Source: Stichopus chloronotus
Lineage: Eukaryota > Echinodermata > Holothuroidea > Aspidochirotida > Stichopodidae
Direction of reading: 5' to 3'
DNA length: 64,000 bases
Assembly (NCBI GenBank): GCA_021234535.1
Contig: SFZH01000008.1
Location: 8,440,897-8,504,896, forward strand
Both the position numbers and the translations under genes were made by a program. This document shows, one piece after another, positions 28,701 to 43,700 of this stretch (position 1 is the stretch's first letter; each line of letters opens with the position of its first letter). The notes below the pieces were generated by a model. That model was given only the letters and a program-made list of their open reading frames with translations, was not told the origin of the DNA and did no database searches.

Positions 28701-31700
28701 CAGCAAAAGTTAAAGCTCCTGATATTGGGAGAAGATCGCTGTGAGCACGAGTAACCTCCGGAGAATCTTACGCAAACTTTTACAAGGGCTGACAGACACG
28801 ACCGAATCTCCATGGCCGTCCTCCTAAATTCGCCTGGTAAATTTTGCCAGTCTTCCGTTAGTAGACCTGACCTTTGTAATCAAATCATATCCCCTGGACA
28901 AGTCAAATTTGCAGAAATGAATGGTTGTTGGAATCTGTTTTGAAATGCTGTTTACCCAGAGAAGCCAAAGGACAGCTACGACAACAAAGAAATTGGAGGG
29001 GGGGATGAATACAGCTATCAATTTTGACTGCTCTTTGCAAAATTATGTGAATGCAGTGATATGATTTGAGTGTGTGTAGTGTGTGCTCCTTTCTGCGAGT
29101 GAAACTGATGATGCAGTACCCAATGGAGTATCAGTGGGAAAATTCATTTCAATCGTGCATGGCAGAGCTTTGCCAAATATGTGACTAATTTTTTAACCTT
29201 AAACTTGACTGGAGCTGATGTGGGTGTAAACTTATTTTCAGTGTAATACTTGTACGGTACTTGAAATGTTCGAGAACTCTGTTCACGCAACCAAGGATTG
29301 CAGATACTTTTTGTCTTGTGTAACCTTGTTTACCCTTTACTCTTGTTGCGGACAAGTTCAAGACAAGGTGCTCATGGTAAGGACTAGGCATTCAAGTTCA
29401 TGACAATGCACTCAAGTTCATGATACTGTATTCAAGTTCATAACAATGTACTCAGTTCATGACAATGCACTCAAGTTTATGATCATGTATTCAAGGTCAT
29501 GACAATGTACTCAAGGTCATGAAATGCACTCAAGTTCATGACAATGCACTCAAGTTTATGATAATGTATTCAAGTTCATGACAATGTACTCAAGTTCACG
29601 ACAATGTATTCAAGTTCATGATAAAGTACTCAATTTCATGATAATGTACTCAATTTCATGTCAATTCCATGTGCAATCAATGTTGATTCACTGCAGTGAA
29701 TATGATTAGCCCATTTAACATCCAGTGAACACAGTATCATGTACGTTTGGTTGACTTTCACTTTTTCCGAGTTTAACAAAAAAGGGGGAAAAAAAAGAGT
29801 GCAGAGATTAAACCACGACACGAAAAACTTATACATTGAAAGGAGAAGTATGAAGGTGCTGAGAAGCAATGATGCAACCCTCATCTTCTTGCATCACTTG
29901 TCTACTGGTAAGAAGCTTCTCTATTAGCCTGAAAAATATGTCTACCTCCTGCAAATCTTACAACCTGCCGCAACCTCTCCTAAGAAGTGTGTCAAAACAT
30001 CACAGAGAAATGGGTCACTGCAGCTTATGTAACGACCGCCAACTCTCTTTTGCCTTGTGTTTGATGCAATTTAGCTGGCTCCATCCTCCTCCGAAGCAGT
30101 GCTCGTCAAGCGATTTTGTCAGTTTTTTGAGATGAGCCGATTAATGGGTTTTAATGCGCCACTGAGAGGGAGACTGTTCCCCACGGACTCCAACGTCACC
30201 CACTAGGCCGAGCAAACGACGAAGTCGACGGTCGAGGATCGCGATAATTGCGCTGGATTCAATGTCAGAGGACTGTAAATTTTGCCAACAGTTTTCAAGA
30301 TGATTAATTAAACTACATTTTTGCATTCACTTTGAAGATTTTCCAGCCTACGATTTCATTGCAGCTGTAGTCCTAGTAAAAAAAAATAACATGATGGTGT
30401 ATAATTTTGTAGACGGGGAAAATTAAGGTGTGGGTCAAAGTGGATCATAGAAGGCAATTCCCTGACTAGATGGAGTGGTCAAGGATGATGACATAAAACA
30501 TGTTCTAAGGAATCCGAAAAAGCGGACGGCAAGCTCGTGCATTTTAATCAGAGCACATACAACTACAAATATGGACTAAGTTAAAAAGTAACACATGTTG
30601 GAGGCAAAGCTAACAGAGGTAAATCTCTTTCCAGCTGGCTACAGTACTTACGTAGCTCGACACAGTTTGTGATGTCACACTGGTAATGTAAATCCATAAA
30701 AATGGCATTAAAAATTAATTGAGCTATTAAAATGAAGAGCAATCTTTCCAGTAAAGCCAGTAACGGCTTTGGGTCGTACAAATTGATACGTGGGCCAGGC
30801 AGTGGGGTAGAATGCATCTGACACGCATAGGTGAAAAAGACTTTAGAGGTGAATCTATGGTACTCAAGCTCCTTTGAGGAGAACAATACAATACACTAAT
30901 AAAATACACCAACACAGCAAGAGATATAAGAGAATAGCCATTCGGTCTCAACAACAGCCATAGGCATTAGCTTCATTCGTCTCTTTGGAAATGGATTACA
31001 GAAAGTGCATCACTGAATTTTTGAAAATTTGGATGAAGAAATGATTCTCTGAGAGCATTAAATATATGACTTACATATGTCAGAGGCTTATTTCTCGAAA
31101 AGAAAAACATTCCTGTCCTACCTTACTTTGAATAATCCATCACACTATGACCACAAATACTGCACTTTAAAAATATGATTTCTTTTTTCTCATTGTTAAA
31201 CAAACCCAGTAATTCCCTTGAAGTACCTAGAAGATGAAATTTTATCGTCTGGGAGAGCACAATTGGAAACAGGTTAGCCGGGAGAAAACTTAACATACAC
31301 TCAATTATGCATGGTGTAGATGACTTCCAAAGAAAAGGTCACCATTTCAGTTTCTAGGACTTTTCACTGGCCTGTTGGTTGCCATAGCAACCATATATAA
31401 ATGACAGTAACCACAGAATAATTGAGTATTCAAAATTTGCATAGCAGTTGTTAGCTATCTTAGATATTTTGTTGCAAAATCTCTGATCAAGCCCCTAGGT
31501 TGCTTGCACAAAAACTGCTACGCAGCATTCCTTTTATGCAGCAAATTTGACTATTTTGTGTAGCAAAATGAGATGTGATATTATGTGAATTATTCTATGG
31601 TAACTCTAAAATTTTCAAAAGACAGGTAGTGTGTGACATTTTATTGGGTTCATACGGCTGTTCTCTCAGGGGCAATGTTATCACTGATATATATGCTAGC

Positions 31701-34700
31701 TAAACCACTGTCTCACTGTGTTAGAACTTAACCAGGTTCAACTGGCTATCCAAGGCCGGGGTATGACCTACAGTCTGTATGAAAAATGATTGTCCTTTCC
31801 TAACTTAAAATGGCCCCTATAAAACTGATGTCACTATTTATACAATTTAAGAAAACTGAATTTTAATCATTGGCATTCCACAGGCACCCCTTTAACTATG
31901 AAATTATAAAAATTATGAAATTCACAGAGGAAGGTTTCCAAGTAATTAGCACTTTTGAGTGTTAGTTACGGAAAGAGGTGCATGTCCTCTTTGGGCTAGG
32001 GGTGAAGGTAGAGACAGTGTTAAAGGTTACCATTTGTTAGCGGTAGCAGGGCTTACATTAGTTGTGTGGAGACAAGTAAGTGAGGAGCAAAGTATATAAC
32101 GTTGTTAAACATGCAAATTCACTGCCATGCTTCAGTCCATCATGTCTGAACCCTCATCACGGCGATCAAGCAACTGTTTAAAAAGCTTGAGAAAGCTGTT
32201 TCACCATCAACTTCTAGCTACTGTGTACAGAATGGAGACATGCATACTCAGGATCAGAATATGACAAAGAGACTTTACAGAGGATCAGATCCCCAAAGGG
32301 TAATCAACCTGCTACATGAGGTACTGTGGGTGAGTGGAAAAAGATGTGGTGGCATTTAAATGAAGCAAAGAAGCTGAGCGACAGGAAGGTTTGGGGTTTG
32401 ATCCCAGGCCAGGTCGCAAAAGGATGGGTTTTTCGTCAAAGGGTATGGTAAGGTTTTCCCCCATCTGAACTTATCTTGTAAACAAAGATACTGTACCAGT
32501 TGGCAGTCACCTGATGTGAAGTTGTAATACGTAAGCCACGGGATTCCTCCACACCTGCGTGGTTTCTTAGCATCATAAAATACTGAATATAATTACATGC
32601 ATGGTCTACATACATGTTTGTAGCATCACATCCAGGGAATATGATCAAATCTGAATAGAGGATCAGATTTTGGAGCAGTAAGCGACTCGCCTCACTAACT
32701 AGTCTGAATGATTGTCTTCCCAGGATCAGATCCAGAGGAGGTCATTAAAGTTCTGGAGAGGATCAGACCATGCAAGGGTAATGAACGTACTACAGTATCA
32801 ACTTACAGCTTAAGCATCTGTGGACAACCAGCAAACTTTTTGTTCCCTAATTTGTGCAGCTTTGGTAGACTAGTATACTGTACAGTTTAAACACATTACA
32901 CTACTCCAGCATCTATCACCATTTACAACTATATCTACAAACTTCCATTCTGGTTCAGTTTCTAGAGTGAGATATGGAAGTTGATAACATGGACAACTAA
33001 TATCACCATGGCAACGAAACAGCCTTGACTTGCACCGTGTTTACAAGAATAAAGCCAATCAGTGATGACATATTCTATGATTCCTTACTGTCACCAACAT
33101 CTCAGTAACTCAAACATATCTCAAGAAGTCCGTATATCACGTTCCGTGGAACCGCCGCGTAAACAACGCCCGGGAGATTTCCACCGTCACTGGGTAGCCC
33201 ATTCATTACCCCACATTCCGCAGCTTCAGCAGGCCGCCTGCTAGCCCAGCTGGCCTGCTTTCGATAGTTCCCTCCATCAGGGAGAGCTGCCTTGTGAAAA
33301 CAAAAACAGTTGACTGCAGCGGCGATTTCCCGTCAGGAGGAGGTGACACGTTGGACAGACCCTCTTGCGAGAGACCGGGGAGGATTATTTTTGTTACTGA
33401 AAGTGTTTACGAACGACAAAACCGCAGCAGACTATCAAAAACAGATTTGCTGTTCATCAGCTGCTTAACAGAAACTTCACAGAGAGGCGGTAGTTCATAG
33501 CTGAGGTTGGAAACGAAAAGACTTCTAATGTCATTGACGAAGGAATCAGAATTGTGCAAATAAACTACTAAAGGACTCATACGAAAAACAGAAGAAAAGC
33601 TACAGGTACACCATGTGGCAAACCAAAAACAAGGCTGGTATATATGCAAACTCTGAATACATCACCATATTTTAGTCCAAAACGTCCCTCGTTCACCCAT
33701 ATGCACGAGCCCACATTACGATACACTGGTTTCACATCCCTCTCCTAGTCAATAGAGCATCTGATAGAGACACCCAGAAATTATCAAATCAACAGCTGCT
33801 ACCACCATGGAAAGCAACAGTTCCAAAAAAAATTACTCATAAAAAAAGGGAGAGCCATCACAAAAATTTGAATCACAGCCTTCTTCACTTTTCATATCCA
33901 CTTCTTTCGTGGGGTATGGGTTATCTCATAGAAGGACGAACAAAGCACTTGTAACAAGTAATTTCACGTAGGAGAGGGTGCTCTGTTACAACTCAAAAAA
34001 GGTGTCAACTTATACCACAAGACTTTTCCGGAAAGCGAAACAAGTACTTAAATTTCTAGATCACATGTTCCTCTAAAGAAAGATACCCCAGATGCATGAA
34101 GAAACCCTCCGCCAACGTAAATGAAACATGTGTCCTTCTCCAATGTCAGACGACTGCGAGAGATGAGTCAAAACTTGTGGGAATTAATAGCTGGAACTCA
34201 TGCCGAGAATTTTTACTTTTCTGTCTTTCTTCCTAGTTCCCAGTCTCTCCTTGATACGAGAAAACCAGAGCAAAAGAAGAAGAGGATGAAGAACAAGAAA
34301 AAGAAAAAGGACAAGAAAAAAGAAAGGAATCATCGGTGTCAAGTAAGCCCCGAGGAGTTGAACATGATCATTTGTCATCATCACGTCTGACTGGCTGGGT
34401 TTGATCACGGTATCCCACCTGTGCAGGCAAATGCTCTGAGGCCAATCTTTGACGCCATTCGAGCGGCCGAATCAGGTCAAGAGGGAGGACGAACACGAGA
34501 GATGAGACTCGTAACGGCTCGTTACGACGGTACGTCAAGTGCAACGAGAAGGAAATTCCATCCAGAAAATTGATGGTCTTCTTTCACATATTACAGTGAG
34601 ACTGACTTATGAACTCCATAATCAGAGGTGTATGAGGGAGGAAGGGGTTGCATCACGTATATACACAGACAAGAACAATCATTATTAGAAAGGCTTTAGA

Positions 34701-37700
34701 AGCTTTTGCAGTGTTTAAACCAAGAAGCAAATTCAAACAAAACTTGATTTTGATTTATCACCAGCCAGAAATTCGAGACAGAACTGATCAGGAGGACATT
34801 AGGTTTCATCTTAATTTTTGCCTTCTGCTTTTGATTCTGCAGTAAATATCTCACAATGATTATTACCTCTATCTATTCATCAACAGACGTTAAATATTTC
34901 CATTCTCTTGGACGAGAAACGACCTCAATTGTTTACAATCCTGCTTGCAAGAATATTAAGTATCCCTACAACAATCTGAGGAAGGTTTGACTGTTTTGTT
35001 GTTTTGTACTTCAGTGAGAGAGGATATAGTTTTCAGAACTTAAAGGCTGTATTGCATCACCCTAAGCGATATTTTTACCTCCCGGAAAGGAAAATTCTCA
35101 ACTGGTTCTAAGTTACAGTACTCTTAGACTTGACAGCAAATTCGAAAGATGCACAGCAGCTCATATTACACAGCGTACACAGGGATCCATTGTTTTGATT
35201 ACACATGTGGAGGAATTCAAGACAGGCTGAGGGAGGGACTAGAGGTAGGTGGTTGGGAGAATTGAAACTGTCTGGGGTGATACGTTACAGCCTTTAAAAC
35301 ATAAATTTCTTGCACTATCTTTCAACCCTCCCCAAAATCACCCATACCCATGCACACACAAAAAACATGATAACTTTGCAGAGAAAATTTTGACCAAATA
35401 TCCCAGAGACAGACGTTAAAAAAAAAATACTCAAAATATATTCATTCCTCTTTGAATGAAATGAACAGGGGCAAGATTTTGTTTTTGTTGCCAATGTTCC
35501 TGATATGAAGTTTATTCACATTTGCATATCTTTGTTTTTCTTATATTTACCACAATTTGTGGCAGTCCGAATGGAGTTTTATACATCATAGGTCTCCGGA
35601 GCACAGTCAACTCCAGATTTTGGGTCGGCTTCCAGTTTCCCTGCATCAATTTACTAGTTCTCCTTTTATCTTGTGTCTCTTTTATAACAGAAAAAGGTTT
35701 CTTCACTTCAAAATGTCTAGAAAAGATAGACATTCATTAATTATTTATGAGTCTGTTTAAAGTAACACGATTGGTTGAAGGTGGTCACACCTTCAGTATT
35801 CCTGCCATTTTGCAAGCAGGGTCAGGTCATCACAACCAGAAAGTGAAATGACTTTGTGATTCCTTGCTGATATCTCATTGTTTCATATACACACAATCAC
35901 TTTATACAAACAAAAGCAACCCAGTGGAGAAGGGAAGGGACCATATCAAAATAAAAAAAACAAAGTGCACAAAACACAACCACATTCTGTGTCACTTGTG
36001 GGTTTGATGTTACCAAAAGCTAATATGAATGAGTAATGTCATTCACTCAGCATTGATGACAATTGTGGTCATGAAGGTGGTAATTGTGTAAGAGTTTAAA
36101 ATTCCAGCAACATTTAGTTGCTGAGATATCTTCCTTGATTGGTTTTCTTACTTTAAACTCTAGTGACCTCAAATGACCTTTGACCTCCATGAAAAACAAC
36201 AGGGATCATCTACTCACCATGGACTACCACCACATCAAGAATGATATTCGAGCACCTCTCTCTTCTTGAGATACAGTGTTTACAAGGCTTTCAAACAATG
36301 TCCTCTATTGACCTGACATGACCTTTGACCGCCACAAAAAATGGCACACATTGCCTTCTCATCAGTGCTACCAGTGATAAGGGTTTGAAGTTCCAGCAAC
36401 ATTTGATTGCTGCGATATCGCCCTTAAAAGGTTTTTGTACTCTAAGCCCTGGTAACCTCAAATAACCTCCATGAAAAACAATAGTGATCATCTACTCGTG
36501 ATGGATTACCAACATATCAAATTTGAAGTTCAAGCACTGTTCCCTTCTTAAGATATCATGTTTACAAGCCAAGGCATCACATACACACACACATATATGC
36601 ATGCACACACACACACACCATCACCATCACATAGATTCCTTGCTTACCTTCGGCAAGGATTCAATAAAGTGGAACTCTGATTACAAAATCAAGACAATCC
36701 CTCTGGACGTCACATTATGGATGTCCACCTTTATTCTATGCCCCTGGGGCAATCAAAGCCAACATTTAGCCCCAAACAATCTTATTACAGAAACATGCAA
36801 TTCACTGCATCAAGAGATAGTCAATGCATACAATCTACATGTCCTATTTTCTAGCCAAAACGTGGATAGGACATTGTTGTCGAGAGTTAAGTTGTGGAAG
36901 TGAACTTCAAGCAAGCATGTTTGATTTAACTACTGTGTTTCTCTGGATGATATTCGGAATTTTCTGGAATATTTGCATCAACCTCTAGCACGATATCAAA
37001 TTCTTTCGTCCGCAACAGCTGCCAGTGGCATCAGATCAACTTCACAGTTCCTGCATTGCTTTTTGAAAGGTCATTTTCCCCTTTTTTCAAATGTTTGTTT
37101 TCCAAATGCAGTCGACTATAGACCAATCTCTGCATAATGAAAAACAACTGAATCTCTGCACGGAATCTTAAAACATGCATCTATGCATCTGTTGGATGCA
37201 ATTCAAGGTGTAAACAATACCATCATATTAGATATTAATTGATGGTAATTCGTGATCAATAAAATGTGAAGAACCGTTCTTGTGTTTTCCCCTTTCAATT
37301 GCTACATTGCTTTGTAGAAACGCAGTAATCATCTGCACAACCTTACATATCAGACACAAAAAGTCACTTAAATCGACCGAGACAGAACAGCAGTTTGCGC
37401 CTCAAAAACTTTGTGATGTGAATGAATTGTGACGAGGGACTATGTGGTTGCAACATTTTCAGCTGCTCTGAAATGTTACGTTTTGTAACACTTCGCTCGA
37501 GGATATGGTGAGACAAAAGCGACGAGGTGTGCCTTCGCCATGTCTCCCCTTTTTCCCTGTCGCACAATTCACTTTCCCGCCACCTCTGAGCAGGTGCTGA
37601 AACCTTTAGCAAAAGACAGAAAACTATGAAGAAACAGAGATGAAAAAAAGGAGAAGCTGGGGAAAATCTAGAACAGGTAAATCGAGCCCTTCGCTGCGGC

Positions 37701-40700
37701 ACGACACATTCTAAGATACACTGCTAATGAGGCAGAAATATGAGGTCAAACGGGGGCCTGCCCAAGAAGCAACAGACGGAGGCACATCAAGAGAAAAGGA
37801 TCCCTGAGAAGATGTAGAGAGGAAACTGTTGCATTGACTGTCACCTTCACCATGTTCATGATCTATCTGAAGAAACTGACGCATTGGCATTTCATCCACT
37901 GATTTACGAGCATTGCAAAGGCAAAGGCAGTCAAAGGTAGGATGGGGAAAAAGTTGTAAAGTTATAGGAAAATTAGAGGACATTTTTGCAACCAGGGCAT
38001 AAAACACTTTTGAGAGAAAATGTGCAGTGACTGCACCTGTCAATTGGGTATGGGGTGCTTTAGCATGCACTTTTCTGCAGTGGGCATTTTGGGCTGCCTT
38101 AAATTGGAAACTTGGTTTCCTTACAACTTGGAGGAAATTATACCTTTTCGAAGACAAGCCTCCCCTCAAAATGGTTTCCGTGGTTCATGGGGTAGAGTAA
38201 AATGTCAAATGAACAAACAAATGAATGGAAAGAACCAGAACTAATACCTTAGGCTCAAGGCTCGGAGGCAATGTTAATTTCCAAAGCCATTGACAGTTCC
38301 ATGCTCTCTATTTAATAGCGATACAGGGCACCTACATTTTGGTGATAATTTGTATTAAACTGGTCAAAACTTGGTTAAACAGCCAAGATTTCTGCCAAAA
38401 TCATACATCAACATATGGTGCAATAGGCTACCTATCAGAGCTGTAAAATCCCCACAACTCACTGGTGTGGATATTTATGGATGACTGTTCGATGCTCAAA
38501 AAGTATGTTACATCAAATGCTAAATCAAATTCTTATTTGCTGGAATGACAGTGACTCATTCTTCATAAGCAATGTGGTGTACAAAACAATGAAGAAAGGC
38601 TCACAAAATGTCTCATCAACATGGTTTACGACATGACTATATATGTAAAACGTGAGAGATGAATACATCACCAAGGGCAACCAATATGGCTGATGAGAGT
38701 CAATGAGATAGTGGGTGCTTTTACGTTTGATCACACTCGCTTGGCTAGATCCAAGTCTGATAAACTGATGTTGATCAATTTATGTGGGAGAAAGCTCTCT
38801 GGGTCACTATCATATCTTGAATTATTTATTGAGGGACAGGTGAAAATCAGATCTTTGATAGTTGATGAAAAGTTTGGGTGTGAAAACTTGGTGGACCAAG
38901 GCAACCCCTTTTGGGCTGTATGTACAGTATGTGCGTGCATTGTAAAAGGAAGCATGTAAGGAGAAACTTGTTGTCATGACAACTAATCCTTCCAAGAGCT
39001 ACTTACTTCCTGGTTTTTGATCATCCTCCCAAGGTCTAATACGAACCAAGGAACCAAGTGTAAGAGCAATTCACATCTGATTATTGGTCTTCATCAAATT
39101 ATGCAGGTGAATTAGCTCTGTAGGCCATCACCAGATTTTGAATTGGTGATCAACCAAGTAGACAAATCTGATCTTGCACAGTAGATCAAAATGCTCGGCA
39201 AGAAAACTTGGTGGATCAAGGCAACTTGTAATCGTGAACCTTTATGACCTCTGGGCTATGTGTGTATGTGTGCAATGTACAAAGAAACTTGTTGTCATGA
39301 CAACTGATGTTTGTGCCACATCTTACTTTCTGCTTGTTGATCATGCTCACTAGGTTCTCGATTCACTGCAATGAATCAGGTACGTGTGAAAGCAAAACTT
39401 GGAGAGGTTGATCAGAGTCACGGTTGATTGACTGTTGTTGATCAAAGAACGTGTGTGACAGCTAGTGACCATTAGGAAGGACTAGGACCACCACAACAGC
39501 AAACAAAAACAAGCTTACCAAAACAGAAACAGATACAAAAGGTTTTACAAGACATTAATGGAAACTTGAACCACTTGACGACTCTTAACCTTTTGATATT
39601 TATCTTTGGCTTTTCTCCATTCAGACAGATATTCCAAAAAGAGCCTGGCCAACAGGTTCTAAACTATGGTTCTGCTTCATCGGATCCAGTTGGGATTTAA
39701 CTAGCTACGATCAATCTAATATCACTCAACTATCACCACCCAAACACTCGCAGCTGATGTATATACTGAGCAGCTATCTACTAACGCAAGCCCTTCTGCC
39801 ATTTCGCTGGTGTGAAATACATCCTCCACGCATGTACAGTTTTGTAAACAGACGCAAACATCAGCCCTGGCCTCACTGATCCATTTGACGTATTCCTGGA
39901 AGTACCTGTATTCGTAAGTTACCAAAGCAGGTATTAATCAGGTATAAAGCTCATTTGTCTCATATGGGCAAAAAGGAAAAAGCTTTATCAAAACACCGTT
40001 CACTAATTCCTCACAGGAATTTCAAAAAAACAAAAACAACATTTCGACTGCTGCTAGTTGTGCATCTCTCGTTTACACAGAGGAGCTGAAAGGGAGCCAA
40101 AGCAAACATAAAACATTAGGGCACTGAGTGGCTGGAAAATATCAGTAGTGCCCCTATCCTATCATTTCAACTCACAAGTGAGATGTACCGTCACAAGGAG
40201 ATGATGCAATACAGGTATGGGATATTACACACACGACCACAAGTGGGTGTGAGCTCTCGGCCCTCTCCTGTCCCACCACATCTAATTATACCAGATACAC
40301 ATCTGGTAATTAGCCATTCTACATAAAAAAGATCAAACTGTTTCAATCACAGAGTTAATGAGTGGGTCAGGGAGTAGTAGGATACAATCCACCAGCTGCC
40401 ACCAGTAACGCCCAATTTGTGGACCAAATCCGGTATGCTGCCATTCTTTACAAAGACTTTGTTTTCTTTATGATATACAGGGTATCACCAATGCATTTAC
40501 TAACAAGTGAAGAGGGCGTTCTCTGCAGTGCCTTTCGGTAACTTTTTCGAAGTAAGACGACTGAGATCCGAAGTCATTGGACAACATTTTACATCTAATA
40601 TTGTGATGTTTGACCGGATCTATGTGGGAAGGAAAGTCTGTTGGGGTTGGGACATAAAAATTCTGGTGCAAATTTCTGACAATGATTACCCCCTTCTTCC

Positions 40701-43700
40701 CATCCCACCTCAGAACTGGGGGCTACCACTGCAGCTCCAATGAAAAAACTTCCCGCCCTTCTTGTTAAACGTACTTAAATTTTCAGTGGCTTCTCTCTTC
40801 AAAGAACTCTGTAATGAAAAAAAATATAAACTTCACAGCAAAGCATTTCCAAACTCTCACCTTCATTCACGATACCCTTCCATCTCACCCTGTCCTCCTC
40901 ACCGTTCCAATTACGAGCACATCTCACGGTCGACTTACCTCTATGTTAAACTTGGTGATGAAATCAAGGTCTATAAACATTTGTTGCAAGAGTAGCATCA
41001 TCTCCGCATCCTCCCACTGCCAGTTATCGAAGACCGGCTGCCTCAAGTACTCCCTTACGTCATCCGTTAACTGTAAGTGTCTGCGAGCCGGAAAACAACA
41101 ACATAGATGGAAGATGAGACTAATTGTGTTTTCGTGTGAGCAGTTACAGAAGGCATCAAAAGCCCCCTGTGATTTAGAACGAAAAGGAGTTATTAGCCAC
41201 CGCTGCAGCAGGTGGGTGATACTGCGAGGGTGTTTGCTCGGTTTTTATTGTTGATCGTTTTGCACCAAATTCACCTTTTATTTGCAAGAGGCAGAAAGGA
41301 AGACGATCTTACTCCTGGCTATGCATGTTTATTCGGCAAAACTATGATGCAAACTAAAGGACTCCAAAACCCGGGATCAGGACGACGTGTTTGACTGCAA
41401 CTTCACACGGCTCACCACGTGCAGATGGTGGGGAAAATTAACAGTAACAGAGGGAGGCAGACACGGTAGAGAGAATCAATTTCTCCTTATGGAAGCAGAG
41501 GCAGACAGGAGGGCAAACTGCTTTTGGCTCCCTAGAATGAACTACAGCACTTTGGACAAAAATGGTCCATGTTATTCCATAAAATCATGGGCTGCAAAAT
41601 GGCGTGACCGATGCCAGTCATGTGGAAACATTCCTCTCCGAGATAATCAACCTTCCTTAACCTGAGATAATCAACCTTCCTTAACCTGACGTAACGACAG
41701 AAATTAAATTGGAACCGATGGAATAAGGGGGAAATAAAACAAAAATGAAAACAAGACCAAGAACTCTAAAAAAAAAAAAAATCAGGGTTAGCATTCCTTT
41801 GTTACAAATACAGCCAGGTGAGTAACAGGTTCAATTGGGGTTGTTCCAATGGATGGCAATACCAGATGTTTCTTTTTTTTTTTTTTCCCCTGGCTTTTAT
41901 TGCTCTTCCCTGTCTTCTGTCATTCACATGAAGGGTTCTCATAGCTGTTTATGATGACATTTGGAAAACAAGATCTGAAACACTGCATGGCACACATGTG
42001 CCTGTGTGTGTGGCAAACTATATGTTTCTTGCTTGCAACCGCTGCCTCAATCATAGCTCTTCAGATTCATGGACCGGCAGTTATTCACCGGGGTGATGAA
42101 CCCCGGTGATTCGGAGATCAGAAATAAAACAAGTTTGATACCTAGATGAATGAGGAATCCAGCAAAACATTCAGGTTTTGGGAATAATTCTCTCTTTTTT
42201 AACAATTTTGCAGGAGTAATATTTTCTTTTCTTCTGGTTTTCCTTGCTAATACTTTTTCTGTGTTTTTAGTTTTAAAGAGGTCATGAGATGTAGACTAAA
42301 ACCCTAAAAACTGGATTTTATAAAAAGACAAATTGATATCCAAAACTGCCTTTGGTGTCCTTGTGACATCACCCAATGTTATGCAATCAAAGTTTTAATT
42401 TTCACAGTTTTAATTTTCACAGCTCCTATTCTCTCCACAATAATTCAAAATGCTTCTACTTGCACACACTTTCATGAATTTTTTTGAGACTTGCACGCAA
42501 TGGTTCTTACGTATTGGACGATTTAGGATATACAGGAATTTCTGGTACAAGGTCCCACATGGGCTATATGGCCCACCTAATGAAATTGTGCAAAATATTT
42601 AGCCTCCTACAGATTTTCATACACATAACTAAATGGTTTGTCACAAATGATATGTTTCTAATGGTACCTTTGGGGTGTTCATGATTTTTTTTATTTAGGG
42701 TCCCATGGGGTCTGTGGCCAATTTCATGAAATTCTGCAAAGAGCTTGTTCTTCTACAGATTATCTTGTACACTGTTGATAATATGACATAATGGTACTCT
42801 GCTAATGACTCTTTGAGTGGGTTCAGATATCCTGGGTCCAAAATTCAAAATGGGCCTGAGAGTCCCTTAGACCCAAACTTTATGTACATCCTTCAAGGTG
42901 CCACAAGCAGAGTATCCTAATCACAACCATCAATATTGCACACATGTGACAATCTGCAGGAGAGGCATTTTGCAGAATTTCCTTTAACAGCCAAAGGGCC
43001 CACACTGGCCGGGCCATGGACCAAAACTTCTTCAATACCATATATATATCACTATCAAAGAATCATTATGACAAATCGTTATGATTGCACATGACAATCT
43101 GTGGGATGCTGTCAACTCTGTTTAAAATTAAAGGAAAGCATTAAGTATTTTGTAGTATTTCACAAGATGGACTCTTGGGTCCATCTTGAGATTGGGACCC
43201 AAACTTCTTGGGACGTTCAAAGGTGCCAGCTGAGTAACAATATGACAAACCATCAACATCGTCTAAAAGAATCTGTAGGAACAGAAGCATTCTGCAGAAT
43301 TTCATAAAATAGCCCATGGGTCTCCTTATAATGAGACCATGGACCAAAAATTCGTGAACACCTTGAAGGTCCCACTAACAACGAATCCTCATGACAAACC
43401 ACTGAGGTTGTACATGGCAATCTGAAGGATGAAAAGCATTTTGCATTATTTCATGAAATGGACCATAGTGTCCACATGGGACCTTGGACCAAAACTTCCT
43501 GGACATCCCAAAAGGCACAGCAACTGAGAAAGATTGTGTGGAAGTTAGAAACAAATCCATTTAAGCATGTGCACAAAGAATCATATTGAGTCATGGTGGA
43601 GCGATAGCTTGTGCACCAAAAGGTGCCTATTATGGCGTCATAAGATGATTGTAGATAAAAAGAGTCTTTCAGAAAGAAGTTTCCGACTGTGAAAATTTAA

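Larger units (their letters stand above)
25781..40938 (-). other. 15.2-kb intron c-d
   Basis: Holds a dispersed copy at 27517-27620, the 21-bp array at 29350-29665, family A at 32014-32095, a duplicated aggatcag segment at 32225-32790, a GC-richer block at 33125-33420, a purine-rich tract at 34255-34330, the 145-bp array at 36035-36575, and a 325-bp tandem duplication at 38700-39420. No PDE9 exon is expected here, because exons c and d join in phase. The stretches 25781-27500, 27700-29300, 30400-31950, 34900-36000, 36900-38650 and 39450-40900 show nothing I can name. Confidence 0.7.

Noticed and set aside
29350..29665. Regularly spaced repeats resembling a CRISPR array
   Set aside because: Units are contiguous 21-mers with no unique spacers, and the sequence is plainly eukaryotic.
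32385..32410. tRNA B-box-like ggtttgatcccaggcc, possible tRNA or tRNA-derived SINE
   Set aside because: No box A, no cloverleaf arms and no discriminator or terminator could be found around it.
34121..34390. Lysine-rich 89-codon open frame
   Set aside because: Produced by the (AAG)n-like purine tract.
37364..38169. Two adjacent minus-strand open frames (112 and 152 codons) in a slightly GC-richer stretch
   Set aside because: Serine/leucine-rich without any domain, and not linked by splice sites. The PDE9 exons on either side already join in phase.
40814..41254. 146-codon plus-strand open frame
   Set aside because: Shadow of exon c on the opposite strand.
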